DNA from: Thermoproteota archaeon
GTDB lineage: Archaea > Thermoproteota > Methanomethylicia > Methanomethylicales > B66-G16
Assembly (NCBI GenBank): GCA_003649085.1
Contig: QMQV01000009.1
Span: 1 to 28,241 of the forward strand
DNA: 28,241 bases
Reading direction: 5' to 3'
The notes under the pieces: model-generated
What the model was told of the DNA's origin: nothing
What the model saw: only the letters and a program-made list of their open reading frames with translations
Database searches by the model: none
Program-made: the position numbers and the translations under genes
In this document: one piece after another, positions 6,061 through 14,230 of the stretch
Numbering within the stretch: the stretch's first letter is position 1
How the letters are laid out: the number at the start of each line of letters is the position of its first letter

Positions 6061-7413
6061 ATGGTACTAACTAATTTAAGCACATCCTTGACACAAGCCA
6101 TAAAGAAGGTTATACGTGCGCCCTTAGTTGATGAGAAGGTCGTTAAAGAGCTTATAAGAGACTTACAAAGAGCTCTTCTTCAAGCAGATGTGAACGTTAA
6201 GCTCGTCTTAGACTTAACCAAGAAGGTTGAGAAGAAAGCTCTTGAGGAAGAAGTTCCCCCAGGTTTAACGAGAAGGGAAGTTACGATTAAAGCTGTATAC
6301 GATGAGTTAGTCTCCTTACTAGGAGGAGAAAAGCCCCCGAGTATATCATACCCTAAAGGTAAGTCCACAGTTATAATGCTTGTTGGAATACAAGGCTCTG
6401 GTAAGACAACTAGTGCTGCAAAACTTGCTTATTTTCTCAAAAAACATGGATATAGACCAGGACTAGTATGTGCAGACAGTTTCAGACCAGGTGCTTATCA
6501 TCAGCTTAAGCAGTTAGCAGAGCAAGTGGGCGTACCGTTTTATGGCGAATTAGGTAAAGATTCCATAACCTTGGCCAAAAACGGGGTAAAGAAGCTCAAA
6601 GAGCAGGGCGTTGATATAGTAATAGTTGATACAGCTGGTAGACATAAAAATGAAAAAGACTTAATTGAGGAGATGAAGAATATAGCTGAAGCTATTTCTC
6701 CAAATGAGATAATGATGGTAATAGACGCTACAATAGGGCAACAAGCTGCATCTCAAGCAAGCGCTTTTCACGAAGCCACAAAGATCGGGTCAATCTTCTT
6801 GACAAAGCTCGATGGTGCTGCAAGAGGCGGAGGAGCTCTTTCAGCTGTAGCTTCAACTGGCGCATCGATAAAGTTCATTGGCGTTGGAGAGAAAATCGAG
6901 GATATAGAGCTATTCTCTCCAACGAGCTTTGTAAGCCGTCTCTTAGGAATGGGCGATATACAAGCAATTATCGAGAAGGTTAAGGAGCTTGAGAGATTGA
7001 CAAGCAAGAAGACTATAGAAGCCATGGCGTCAGGACGTTTCACGCTCAAGGATTTGTACACTCAATTACAATCGTTGCGTAAAATGGGTCCTTTAGCTAA
7101 AGTCCTACAAGCATTACCTGGCTTCGGTTTTAGCATTTCAAAGGAGATAGAGGATTTAACGGAAGCTAAGATGAAGCGCTGGCTAGCGATAATGCAATCC
7201 ATGACTGAGGAGGAACTTAAAGATCCAAGCATTATAGATAGTAGTCGCATGAAGAGAATAGCACGGGGGGCTGGTGTGACTACAAAGGATGTAAGAGAGT
7301 TGTTAGATCAGTATAGGTCTATGAAGAAGCTTGTGAAACAGCTCGTTAAAAAGCAGAAAAGGCTTGCTGGCTTACCCTTCTTTAAAGGAGCTGATAAGCT
7401 GACGAGTAAATGA
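6061..7413 (+). CDS. srp54: signal recognition particle GTPase SRP54
   Basis: Binds signal sequences and SRP RNA and, with FtsY, targets ribosomes to the membrane. The protein has 450 residues from ATG 6061. The N-terminal helical bundle is followed by the G domain with P-loop GIQGSGKTT (109-117), DTAGRH (190-195), TKLDG (248-252) and the ARGGGALS loop. The methionine-containing M domain runs from about residue 300 and includes the usual KMGPLAKVLQALPGFG segment and an SRP-RNA-binding region near SSRMKRIARGAG. An in-frame GTG at 6052 would add three residues but falls on the ribosome-binding site. Its stop overlaps the start of the TrmY-like gene by four bases (ATGA). Its leader is the C/D-like element described above. 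Confidence 0.97.
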   Translation: MVLTNLSTSLTQAIKKVIRAPLVDEKVVKELIRDLQRALLQADVNVKLVLDLTKKVEKKALEEEVPPGLTRREVTIKAVYDELVSLLGGEKPPSISYPKGKSTVIMLVGIQGSGKTTSAAKLAYFLKKHGYRPGLVCADSFRPGAYHQLKQLAEQVGVPFYGELGKDSITLAKNGVKKLKEQGVDIVIVDTAGRHKNEKDLIEEMKNIAEAISPNEIMMVIDATIGQQAASQASAFHEATKIGSIFLTKLDGAARGGGALSAVASTGASIKFIGVGEKIEDIELFSPTSFVSRLLGMGDIQAIIEKVKELERLTSKKTIEAMASGRFTLKDLYTQLQSLRKMGPLAKVLQALPGFGFSISKEIEDLTEAKMKRWLAIMQSMTEEELKDPSIIDSSRMKRIARGAGVTTKDVRELLDQYRSMKKLVKQLVKKQKRLAGLPFFKGADKLTSK

Positions 7414-7967
7414 AGACGATAATAGTCCACGCCTCAAAAGCTCTCCTAGCTTCACCTAATAGAGGTCTTTTATCTAGAAGCATATCAGCTTCCTTGCTCC
7501 TCTCTCATAGCGTTAGAAGCGATGTTAAGCTTGAAGTTTTCATAAATGATGTAAGAATAAGCTTTGTATCTCAAAAAATGAGGAACATAAGACCTGACGA
7601 GCAATCGCTGTTGGGTGTAATTAACAAAGCCGTTAGAATAGCTGGAAGCAAGCCACGCAAAGTCTTTGAAGGAGTGTACGTAAGACATGAGGATATAGCA
7701 AGTTTTGCAGCTTCAATAAAGCATGGAGATAAACTTTTCTACGATGATCTTGAAGGCTCTTTATTAAACATCCACGAAGTCAGAACTCCTTTTAGCATAG
7801 TCTTCACATTAAGTGAGCCTATAAAGCTCAGGGATCTACTATCTAAACAAGGCTTTAAACGGGTAAAACTAGGTAGTAGTAAGCTACATGTCGATCAAGT
7901 AATCGCCGTGTTAAACATCCTATTAGATAGAGGAGAACAGCTTTGGAGATACTGGAAAAAGCTTTAG
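7410..7967 (+). CDS. TrmY-like tRNA pseudouridine-54 N1-methyltransferase
   Basis: A 185-residue SPOUT-fold protein of the TrmY (DUF358) family, which turns pseudouridine 54 of archaeal tRNAs into N1-methylpseudouridine. Family features seen are LLLSHSVRSDV near residues 29-39, the RPDEQS segment, GVYVRHED and the C-terminal knot-region KLHVDQVIAVLNILLDRG. The glycine-rich stretch that in TrmY proteins I recall as GDHxG is not evident; the aligned region reads FTLSEPIKL. The SAM pocket may therefore be altered. The start ATG overlaps the srp54 stop (ATGA), and its own end overlaps the Pus10 gene by 25 bases. Pus10 makes the pseudouridine that TrmY methylates, so the context strongly supports the call. 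Confidence 0.82.
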   Translation: MKTIIVHASKALLASPNRGLLSRSISASLLLSHSVRSDVKLEVFINDVRISFVSQKMRNIRPDEQSLLGVINKAVRIAGSKPRKVFEGVYVRHEDIASFAASIKHGDKLFYDDLEGSLLNIHEVRTPFSIVFTLSEPIKLRDLLSKQGFKRVKLGSSKLHVDQVIAVLNILLDRGEQLWRYWKKL

Positions 7968-9262
7968 CAATCCTCAAGAAGTACCCTTTGTGTGACAATT
8001 GCTTAGGGCGCCTTTTTGCGTTATTAGCTAAAGGAGTTGACAATGCTAAGAGGGGTTTTTCGATCAAGCTCGCCTTAGCTATGGAAGCTGACAAGCTTAA
8101 GAAACGAGGAGAAGATGGTTGGCAAACCACCTTAGAAGCCTTAGCCTTAAACGGGTGTTTTAAACCAGCTCTAAGAGAGCTGGGCCTATCACAAGATTAT
8201 TGCAAAAAGTGCTTCATTTGCGAAAACATATTCTCCAAGCTAGATGCCCTCGCCGAAAAAGCCTTAGAAAGCCTTAGAGACTACGAATTTAACACGTTTC
8301 TGGTAGGAGTATCTGCTCCAGCTGAAATGGTTGAAAGAGAGGATATTCTCAGATCGGAGTTTGCAATTGAATACGCTGAAAGCTTAAAGTCTGAAATCAA
8401 TAGAGAAGTTGGAAAAATAATAGCTGAAAAAACTGGTAAAAATGTAAACTTCGAAAAGCCAGATGTCTTAATTCACATCGACCTAAATACCAATACGGTA
8501 AGCATAAAGCCCATGCCCCTATACATAAAGGGAAGATATCGTAAGCTTGTTAGAGGCATACCTCAAGCTAAGTGGATTTGTTCATCGTGTCGAGGAAAAG
8601 GTTGTGAACGCTGTAATTATACTGGTAAAATGTATGAAACTTCGGTTGAAGAGCTGATATCTGAACCAATACTAAGAGCTGCGCAAGGGGTTTCTGCTAA
8701 GTTTCACGGAGCTGGTAGAGAAGACGTGGATGCTCGAGTCTTAGGTTCAGGTAGACCTTTCGCCGTGGAGGTAAAAGAGCCCAAAAAGCGCTTCTTAGAC
8801 TTGAAAGAGCTTGAGAAGCAGATAAACCAGCAAGCTAATGGAAAAGTAGAGGTTCTCGACTTATCGTTTGCCGATAAGAAGTATGTGCGTAAAATAAAGG
8901 AAACAGCTAGGCTAGCTAAGAAAACCTACAGAGCGGTTGTAGAAGTCGAGGAAGGGGTATCGAGCGAGAAGTTGTACGAGCTTGAGAAAGTTTTTAAGGA
9001 TCGTACTATACAGCAATACACCCCGACACGCGTATTGCATAGACGACCAGATAAGTTAAGGGTGAAGAAGGTGTATTCGGTTAACATCAAGCAGTTAGGA
9101 AATAAGTGCTTTGAAGCTATAGTAACGTGTCAAGGAGGCTTATACGTAAAGGAGCTAATAACAGGAGATAATGGTAGGACAAAGCCAAGTTTCTCTGAAA
9201 TTTTAGGTCATGGTGCCAAGTGCGTAGAACTAGATGTCTTAGATGTTTGTGAAGGAGGGTGA
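7943..9262 (+). CDS. pus10: tRNA pseudouridine synthase Pus10
   Basis: Makes pseudouridine at tRNA positions 54 and 55 in archaea. The 439-residue protein has an N-terminal zinc-binding THUMP-containing region, with CDNCLGR near residues 13-19 and CKKCFICENIF near 85-95. A second cysteine cluster, CSSCRGKGCERC, lies near 213-224. The C-terminal catalytic domain carries the signature AGREDVDARVLGSGRPF, in which Asp261 of GRED is the likely catalytic aspartate. The start is TTG at 7943, seven bases after AGAGGAG, inside the TrmY-like gene (25-base overlap). The pair therefore looks translationally coupled. The eL21 gene follows within seven bases. Confidence 0.94.
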   Translation: MEILEKALAILKKYPLCDNCLGRLFALLAKGVDNAKRGFSIKLALAMEADKLKKRGEDGWQTTLEALALNGCFKPALRELGLSQDYCKKCFICENIFSKLDALAEKALESLRDYEFNTFLVGVSAPAEMVEREDILRSEFAIEYAESLKSEINREVGKIIAEKTGKNVNFEKPDVLIHIDLNTNTVSIKPMPLYIKGRYRKLVRGIPQAKWICSSCRGKGCERCNYTGKMYETSVEELISEPILRAAQGVSAKFHGAGREDVDARVLGSGRPFAVEVKEPKKRFLDLKELEKQINQQANGKVEVLDLSFADKKYVRKIKETARLAKKTYRAVVEVEEGVSSEKLYELEKVFKDRTIQQYTPTRVLHRRPDKLRVKKVYSVNIKQLGNKCFEAIVTCQGGLYVKELITGDNGRTKPSFSEILGHGAKCVELDVLDVCEGG

Positions 9263-9268
9263 TTTTCT

Positions 9269-9562
9269 TTGAGGCATTCAGTAGGATATAGAACTAGGAC
9301 TAGAAAGCTCTTAAGGAAAAAGCCTAGAGAAAGAGGGCTTTCGCCAATAACGCCGCTATTACGGGAATATAAGCCAGGAGATAAGGTTGTCATAAAAATT
9401 GATCCAAGTCAACCTAAGGGAATGCCCCATAGAAGGTATTACGGTAAGACAGCTACGGTTATTGACAAGCGTGGAAGAGCTTATATTTTAAAAGTTCACA
9501 TGGGGGGATATGAGAAGACAATAATTGCTCGTCCAGAACATATCGTGCCATTAGGAGGATGA
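9269..9562 (+). CDS. ribosomal protein eL21
   Basis: A 97-residue basic protein with the archaeal L21e pattern: N-terminal GYRTRTRKLLRKKPRERG, then a small beta-barrel segment with MPHRRYYGKTATVIDKRGRAYIL. It belongs to the large ribosomal subunit. The start is TTG at 9269, six bases after a GGAGGGTGA ribosome-binding site that overlaps the end of pus10. It is followed within three bases by rpo4, matching the eL21-Rpo4-DUF655-KsgA order that recurs in archaeal genomes. Confidence 0.95.
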   Translation: MRHSVGYRTRTRKLLRKKPRERGLSPITPLLREYKPGDKVVIKIDPSQPKGMPHRRYYGKTATVIDKRGRAYILKVHMGGYEKTIIARPEHIVPLGG

Positions 9563-9565
9563 ATT

Positions 9566-9907
9566 TTGCCGAAGGAAATTGTTAAGGAAGAAGAGGTCAC
9601 ATTACCAAAGGTTAAGAAAATCTTAGAACTAAGACAGGAGATGGGCGAGTTAAGCTACATACAGAAAGTTACCTTAGATTACGCCATTAAGTTATCAAAG
9701 CTTCCAGAAGAAAAAGCTGAGGCTTTACTTGAACAGCTTATGAACAAAGCATCGCTACCTAGACCTCTTGCAGTCCAAATAGTCAATGTCATGCCTAAGA
9801 CCATAGACGAGCTTAGAACAATATTAGCTGGTCAAAGCAAGGTTTACCTGCCATCTGAGATGGAAAAGATATTGTCAATTATTAACGAGTTTAGGGAAGA
9901 AAGTTAA
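9566..9907 (+). CDS. rpoF: RNA polymerase subunit Rpo4 (RpoF, Rpb4-like)
   Basis: A 113-residue helical subunit that forms the stalk of archaeal RNA polymerase with Rpo7, which is not in this window. The protein is acidic and helix-rich, with the HRDC-like C-terminal part (NVMPKTIDELRTILAGQ, then a MEKILSIINEFRE helix) typical of RpoF. The start is TTG at 9566 with GGAGGATGA just upstream, overlapping the eL21 stop. The assignment rests on these motifs plus its place between eL21 and DUF655. Confidence 0.92.
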   Translation: MPKEIVKEEEVTLPKVKKILELRQEMGELSYIQKVTLDYAIKLSKLPEEKAEALLEQLMNKASLPRPLAVQIVNVMPKTIDELRTILAGQSKVYLPSEMEKILSIINEFREES

Positions 9908-9930
9908 ATTCAACATGCGCTGTTAAGCTT

Positions 9931-9978
9931 ATCTTAATTAATTAGTGTGACCTTCTGATTAACTGGAAGAGGAAGTGA
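9931..9978 (+). promoter_or_regulatory. promoter-like AT stretch and ribosome-binding site before the DUF655 gene
   Basis: The 80-base gap after rpo4 holds an AT-rich stretch (TTAATTAATTA, 9935-9945). A GGAAGTGA ribosome-binding site follows at 9971-9978, nine bases before the TTG start. This suggests a separate promoter for DUF655-ksgA-mtq2 within the longer cluster. The TATA assignment is weak. Confidence 0.35.
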
Positions 9979-9987
9979 TCTAAAGTC

Positions 9988-10563
9988 TTGTCACAGCTTA
10001 AGAAACTTGAAGACTATGCATACGTGCTAGACTTCCTTCCGTTTGGTTATCCAGCTGAGACGAGAAAAATTGGATGGAGGGGTCCTATTGCTCAAGTGAT
10101 AGGAGAAGCCTATCTAACGCTTCTTGAAGTAGCCGTATACCCTAATGTTACATTGCAACCGAGAGAGAAAGTGTACATAGGCAAAGGAGAGCGTAATAAG
10201 GTAGACCATGTTGAACGGCGGATAAGCTACGACGAGTTAACCCCTGCTGCGCAAGATGAGCTTCCAGCAGTGTTAGAGATCATAATAGACCAAAACCCTG
10301 AGCGTTTCCTAGAGTTTTTCAATACGGCTGGTCCAATAACAACTAGAATGCACGCACTTGAGCTCTTGCCTGGTATAGGAAAGAAGGGTATGTGGAAAGT
10401 ATTGGAAGAGAGAAAGAAAGCCCCCTTTAAGAGTTTTGAAGACCTACAACAGAGAACTCATATACCTGACCCCAAGAAGGCATTAGTGAAAAGGATAATT
10501 TCTGAGATTAAAGGAGAAGACAAGTATTACCTATTTGTAAAACCTCCTCCTGTTAAACGGTAA
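9988..10563 (+). CDS. DUF655 family RNA/DNA-binding protein
   Basis: A 191-residue protein of the archaeal DUF655 family. The N-terminal half looks like a small beta-barrel (YAYVLDFLPFGYP, KVYIGKGERNKVDHVERRISY). The C-terminal part has a helix-hairpin-helix segment, ALELLPGIGKKGMWKVLEERKK, near residues 128-148. A nucleic-acid-binding role is expected, probably linked to ribosome biogenesis, because the family almost always sits beside rpo4 and ksgA. No catalytic motif is visible. The start is TTG at 9988 with GGAAGTGA nine bases upstream. The biochemical function is unknown. Confidence 0.9.
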   Translation: MSQLKKLEDYAYVLDFLPFGYPAETRKIGWRGPIAQVIGEAYLTLLEVAVYPNVTLQPREKVYIGKGERNKVDHVERRISYDELTPAAQDELPAVLEIIIDQNPERFLEFFNTAGPITTRMHALELLPGIGKKGMWKVLEERKKAPFKSFEDLQQRTHIPDPKKALVKRIISEIKGEDKYYLFVKPPPVKR

Positions 10564-10570
10564 CAAGCCG

Positions 10571-11428
10571 ATGTGCGCTGATATCCAAAGCTTAAAGTCA
10601 ATATTAAGGAGTATTGGGTTAAGACCTAAGCGAAAACTGGGCCAACATTTCATGATAAATTACAACACCTTAAACTACATGGTTGAATTAGCTAATGTGT
10701 CTGCTGATGATGTGATTTTAGAGGTTGGCGCTGGTCTTGGTCATTTAACGGAGCTCTTATCTCAAAAAGCCCAAAAAGTGTATGCTATTGAACTGGATAA
10801 GCGGCTTTACCATTACCTAGCTAATAAGTTTCGTGATGTCAAAAATGTTAGCCTAATCTTAGGCGATGTCTTAAAGATAAACTTGCCACGATTTAACAAG
10901 GTTGTGTCAAATCTTCCCTTTTCAATATCAACTGAGTTTACCATAAAGCTTCTTACAAACCCCAAAGGTTTTCATTTGGCCGTACTGACTTATCAAAGGG
11001 AAGTCGCCTTGAGAATGGTAGCTACGCCTGGATCACAAGACTATGGAAGACTTTCAGTTGTAACTCAGCTACTATCTGATGTGCAAGTCGCTATGGAGGT
11101 GCCGAGATCATCTTTTTACCCTCCTCCTGAAGTGGACGCAGCAATTGTAGTTTTAAAGCCAAAACCGCATCCCCTTCAAGCTAAAGAATTAAGCGAATTC
11201 GCAAATTTCGTAGCTCTGCTTTTTTCGCAGCGTAGAAAGCTTGTTGAAAAAGCTGTGAGCGTGGTTTTTCACAAAATTCTCAAGCTTAGAGTTAATGAAG
11301 AGCAAGTCAGCAAAGCCTTAGTAAGCTTAAGAGGCAAGAGAGTTTTTGAGCTTACACCAGAAGAGCTGCTCTTACTGTACAAGGATTTGAAAGAGGAGTT
11401 TTTAGGTGAAGGTTATCAAGTACCATGA
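10571..11428 (+). CDS. ksgA: 16S rRNA adenine dimethyltransferase KsgA/Dim1
   Basis: Dimethylates the two adjacent adenines in the 3'-terminal hairpin of small-subunit rRNA. The 285-residue protein has the N-terminal RPKRKLGQHFMIN segment, the SAM loop EVGAGLGHL (51-59), acidic YAIELDKRL, and the catalytic NLPF at 114-117. The C-terminal helical domain includes the FSQRRKLVEKAV region. The start ATG lies seven bases after the DUF655 stop without a clear ribosome-binding site, so coupled translation is likely. The end overlaps the next gene by 23 bases. Confidence 0.96.
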   Translation: MCADIQSLKSILRSIGLRPKRKLGQHFMINYNTLNYMVELANVSADDVILEVGAGLGHLTELLSQKAQKVYAIELDKRLYHYLANKFRDVKNVSLILGDVLKINLPRFNKVVSNLPFSISTEFTIKLLTNPKGFHLAVLTYQREVALRMVATPGSQDYGRLSVVTQLLSDVQVAMEVPRSSFYPPPEVDAAIVVLKPKPHPLQAKELSEFANFVALLFSQRRKLVEKAVSVVFHKILKLRVNEEQVSKALVSLRGKRVFELTPEELLLLYKDLKEEFLGEGYQVP

Positions 11429-11996
11429 GAAGATTTTTTACATATTTCCAACCGTTTATACTCCTTCAGACGACACGTTCTTGTTGGCCGAGGCTCTCCT
11501 TTCTAAGAGAGGGAAGTCTTTATGTGAAGTTGGTTGTGGCTGCGGACTAATCTCCATATTAGCTGTCTATGAAAGCTTTAACAAAGCATTAGCCATAGAC
11601 CTAAATCCTTTAGCTGCTCTAAACACTGCCTTAAATGCTCACATACACGGCGTCGACCACAAAATTGACATTGTTTGCTGTGACCTACTAAGCGCTATTA
11701 AAAGTGGCGTACACTTCGATTTAATAGCTTTTAACCCACCGTACTTGCCCGTTTCTAACGAAGACATAAGCTATAGCGGGGGGTCGTCAGGTACCCTACT
11801 ACTAGAGAGATTCTTAACGGAGGTTAAGAATAAGAAGTTATCCTTTAATGAGCTTTTAATAGTTTCATCTAGTGCTATGAATTTCAATGAGCTAGCACAA
11901 ATAATTGAGAAGTTGTGCGTTAAGTTTGATATCGTAGCTCAACGACAACTAAGTTTTGAAACGCTATTCGTTATAAGCCTCAAGCCTCCCACCTAA
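11406..11996 (+). CDS. Mtq2/HemK-type methyltransferase, probable release factor glutamine methylase
   Basis: A 196-residue SAM methyltransferase. It has YTPSDDTFLLAEAL near the N-terminus, the SAM loop CEVGCGCGLIS (near 38-48), the acidic AIDLNPLA, and the catalytic FNPPYLP with NPPY at residues 110-113. This combination matches the archaeal/eukaryotic Mtq2 (HEMK2) group, which methylates the glutamine of the GGQ motif in the release factor, usually with a Trm112 partner. No Trm112 gene is in the window. The start is GTG at 11406, about seven bases after GAGGAG within ksgA. Other substrates are possible for this family. Confidence 0.87.
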   Translation: MKVIKYHEKIFYIFPTVYTPSDDTFLLAEALLSKRGKSLCEVGCGCGLISILAVYESFNKALAIDLNPLAALNTALNAHIHGVDHKIDIVCCDLLSAIKSGVHFDLIAFNPPYLPVSNEDISYSGGSSGTLLLERFLTEVKNKKLSFNELLIVSSSAMNFNELAQIIEKLCVKFDIVAQRQLSFETLFVISLKPPT

Positions 11997-12010
11997 TAAT
12001 GAAGAAAACC

Positions 12011-12017
12011 TTATAAG
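12011..12017 (+). promoter_or_regulatory. TATA box and BRE for the uL16 gene
   Basis: TTATAAG is preceded by the purine-rich GAAGAAAACC, which fits a BRE. Transcription would start near 12037-12042, giving a leader of about 15-20 bases that contains the GGTGAT ribosome-binding site at 12047-12052. This is one of the clearest promoter-like sites in the window and marks the start of the uL16-Dph2 block. Confidence 0.55.
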
Positions 12018-12057
12018 TTACGGAGCTCTTCCATTGATGCTAAAGCGGTGATAGAAG

Positions 12058-12579
12058 GTGCCCGAACGCCCAGCTCACTGCTACAGGTACTTTGACACTC
12101 CACCGTATACTAGGAAGGAGTACATTCACGGAATACCAGGGCCCAAAATCGTTAAGTTTAACGTAGGTAACGTTAAAGGGGTCTTTGACTTAGAGCTTCA
12201 ATTAGTGCCAACGGAAGATGGGCAAATAAGACATAACGCGCTTGAAGCTGCTCGTGTTGCAGCAGCTAAGGTTTTATCTAGGAAGATAGGAGAAGCAAAC
12301 TACCACCTTAAGGTAATAATATATCCCCATCACGTGCTCAGAGAAAATAAGATGATGGCCTTTGCGGGAGCTGATAGGCTACAGGATGGTATGAGAAAAG
12401 CTTTTGGTAGCCCTGCCGGTACAGCCGCTAGAGTCAAGGCGATGCGTCCAATAATGTCTGTTCGTGTAAGAAGTGAGCATTTAGAGTTAGCTAAGAGAGC
12501 GCTTGAAGTAGCAGCTTCTAAGATGCCTATGCCATGCAAAATTTTAGTAAAGCAAGAGGTTAAAGCTACGCAAGTCTAG
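12058..12579 (+). CDS. ribosomal protein uL16 (archaeal L10e)
   Basis: A 173-residue large-subunit protein of the archaeal/eukaryotic L10e form of uL16. The N-terminus [30 protein letters not shown] is typical, as are the loop [26 protein letters not shown] and the C-terminal [11 protein letters not shown]. The start is GTG at 12058 with GGTGAT six bases upstream. It follows its own promoter, so it can be expressed apart from the preceding methyltransferase genes. Confidence 0.96.
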   Translation: MPERPAHCYRYFDTPPYTRKEYIHGIPGPKIVKFNVGNVKGVFDLELQLVPTEDGQIRHNALEAARVAAAKVLSRKIGEANYHLKVIIYPHHVLRENKMMAFAGADRLQDGMRKAFGSPAGTAARVKAMRPIMSVRVRSEHLELAKRALEVAASKMPMPCKILVKQEVKATQV

Positions 12580-12597
12580 GCTAATTCATATTAAAAA

Positions 12598-13572
12598 ATG
12601 ATTAATGAAGGTTCAGTACGATATGACTTTAACATAGATGGTGTAGCTAACCAATTAAGGAAGCTTAATGCTCACAGGATCTTACTGCAAATGCCCGATG
12701 GTCTTAAACCCTATGCTCTCTCCATAGCATCAGAGCTTGAAAAGCGAGGCTTCGAAGTCTTAATTTCAGGTAGCAGTTGTTATGGTGCATGCGACATAGC
12801 TGATGTGGAAGCGCAGAAAGTTAAAGCTGATGCTATAGTGCACTTTGGGCATTATCCTCACGGCATAATAAATACGCTTACTAACGTTGTTTTTGAGCCT
12901 GTAAAGATTATCTTAGATAACTTAGATCAGTTAGCCGAAACCCTAGCTAGCTACCTTAAGGGGAAAGGTTTCAAAACAGTAGGTTTAGTAGCCAATGCGC
13001 AACATGTCCACGACTTGCCAAAGCTTTCTCAAATTCTCCAGAGGCTTGGAATTGGAGCCTTAATAGACGCGGAAACTAGGGGCTTAATACTAGGTTGTGA
13101 TGTTTCAGCTGCGTTATCTCTCATGGAACATGTAGACTGTATAGTATTTATTGGATGCGGCTACTTTCACCCATTAGGCATAGCTCTTAAAGCTGATAAA
13201 CCTGTCATACTCGCAGACCCTTTAAGCATGCGTATTGAAGAGGTTACCCACCTAGTCAAGAGAGTTGAACACGTGAAATGGTCAGCTATATACAAGGCAA
13301 GAAAAGCTAAAGTCTTCGGAGTAATCACTAGCTTAAAAGCTGGTCAATTTAACTTAGATCTAGCTTTAAAGGCCGTGAACTTAATTAGAAAACGTGGATT
13401 ACGCGCCTACCTGATAACAGCTGATGAAATTACTTGGGAGCGGCTAGCCTCCTTTACTGAAGTAGAAGCCTTTATAGTAGTTGGTTGTCCGAGAATAGCA
13501 CTTGATAATCGAGAGCTATTTGGCAAACCTATAATTGACTATTCTGAGCTAAGCGCTATCTTAAATGCTTAG
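12598..13572 (+). CDS. dph2: diphthamide biosynthesis enzyme Dph2
   Basis: Carries out the first step of diphthamide formation on EF2, moving the 3-amino-3-carboxypropyl group of SAM to a histidine. The 324-residue protein keeps all three cluster-binding cysteines of the family, one per structural repeat: Cys61 (SSCYGACDIAD), Cys167 (LGCDVSAAL) and Cys297 (VGCPRIALDN). They would hold a [4Fe-4S] cluster for non-canonical radical chemistry. The ATG at 12598 has no strong ribosome-binding site. Its last codons overlap the next gene by eight bases. EF2 is not in the window. Confidence 0.95.
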   Translation: MINEGSVRYDFNIDGVANQLRKLNAHRILLQMPDGLKPYALSIASELEKRGFEVLISGSSCYGACDIADVEAQKVKADAIVHFGHYPHGIINTLTNVVFEPVKIILDNLDQLAETLASYLKGKGFKTVGLVANAQHVHDLPKLSQILQRLGIGALIDAETRGLILGCDVSAALSLMEHVDCIVFIGCGYFHPLGIALKADKPVILADPLSMRIEEVTHLVKRVEHVKWSAIYKARKAKVFGVITSLKAGQFNLDLALKAVNLIRKRGLRAYLITADEITWERLASFTEVEAFIVVGCPRIALDNRELFGKPIIDYSELSAILNA

Positions 13573-14230
13573 CTATATGAATAATGAACTCGTGAGCGTC
13601 TACAGCAAAAAACAACTTGAGATCTTACTTGAAGGTGTAGAGCATTTTCCTGAACCTAAAATTACCCTGGAACAGTATACCCTACCAGCTAAGGTAGCTG
13701 CTGAAATCCTATGGTATATCCAGCTTCGGCATAAAGACATAAGCAAGTCAGTGGTGGCAGATTTAGGTTGCGGCACGGGGATTTTAGCTCTTGGAGCAGC
13801 TCTTTTAAATGCAAGCTATGTGGTGGGCATCGATCTAGATCGAGAAGCTTTGAGAAAAGCCTTATTAAGCAAGCAAAAACTCATGCTAAATAACGTTGAT
13901 TTCGTACAAGGTGATATTGAGCACATACCCTTAAAAAGTGGGGCTGTGGATGTGGTGATACAAAATCCTCCTTTCGGTGTTCATAGAAGAGGAATTGACA
14001 TAAAGTTCTTAAGAGCCGCTATAAACATAGGCAAAGTGGTTTACTCCCTACACAAGAGAGCGCCTAAAAGTGTTAACTTCATCAGCAAAACAGCCGAAAA
14101 GCTAGGTGCGAAGGTCTCTGAAATATACCCCATCAGTGTTGAGTTGCGTCCGACATACAACTTCCACTATAAGAAAAAACATGTCGTAAAAGCTGACCTC
14201 TTTAGGCTGGTGAAAAGCTATGAGTGTTAA
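13565..14230 (+). CDS. METTL5-like RNA N6-adenine methyltransferase
   Basis: A 221-residue SAM methyltransferase. It contains LEQYTLPAKVAAEIL (a METTL5-type N-terminal element), the SAM loop ADLGCGTGILALGA, acidic VGIDLDREAL, and the catalytic NPPFG at residues 134-138. NPPF with this N-terminus matches COG2263/METTL5. Its human member makes one m6A in 18S rRNA; an equivalent 16S target here is inference. The start at 13565 overlaps dph2 by eight bases, and an in-frame ATG at 13577 is an alternative. It overlaps csl4 by 11 bases, so this is a tight translationally coupled run. Confidence 0.87.
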   Translation: MLSYMNNELVSVYSKKQLEILLEGVEHFPEPKITLEQYTLPAKVAAEILWYIQLRHKDISKSVVADLGCGTGILALGAALLNASYVVGIDLDREALRKALLSKQKLMLNNVDFVQGDIEHIPLKSGAVDVVIQNPPFGVHRRGIDIKFLRAAINIGKVVYSLHKRAPKSVNFISKTAEKLGAKVSEIYPISVELRPTYNFHYKKKHVVKADLFRLVKSYEC

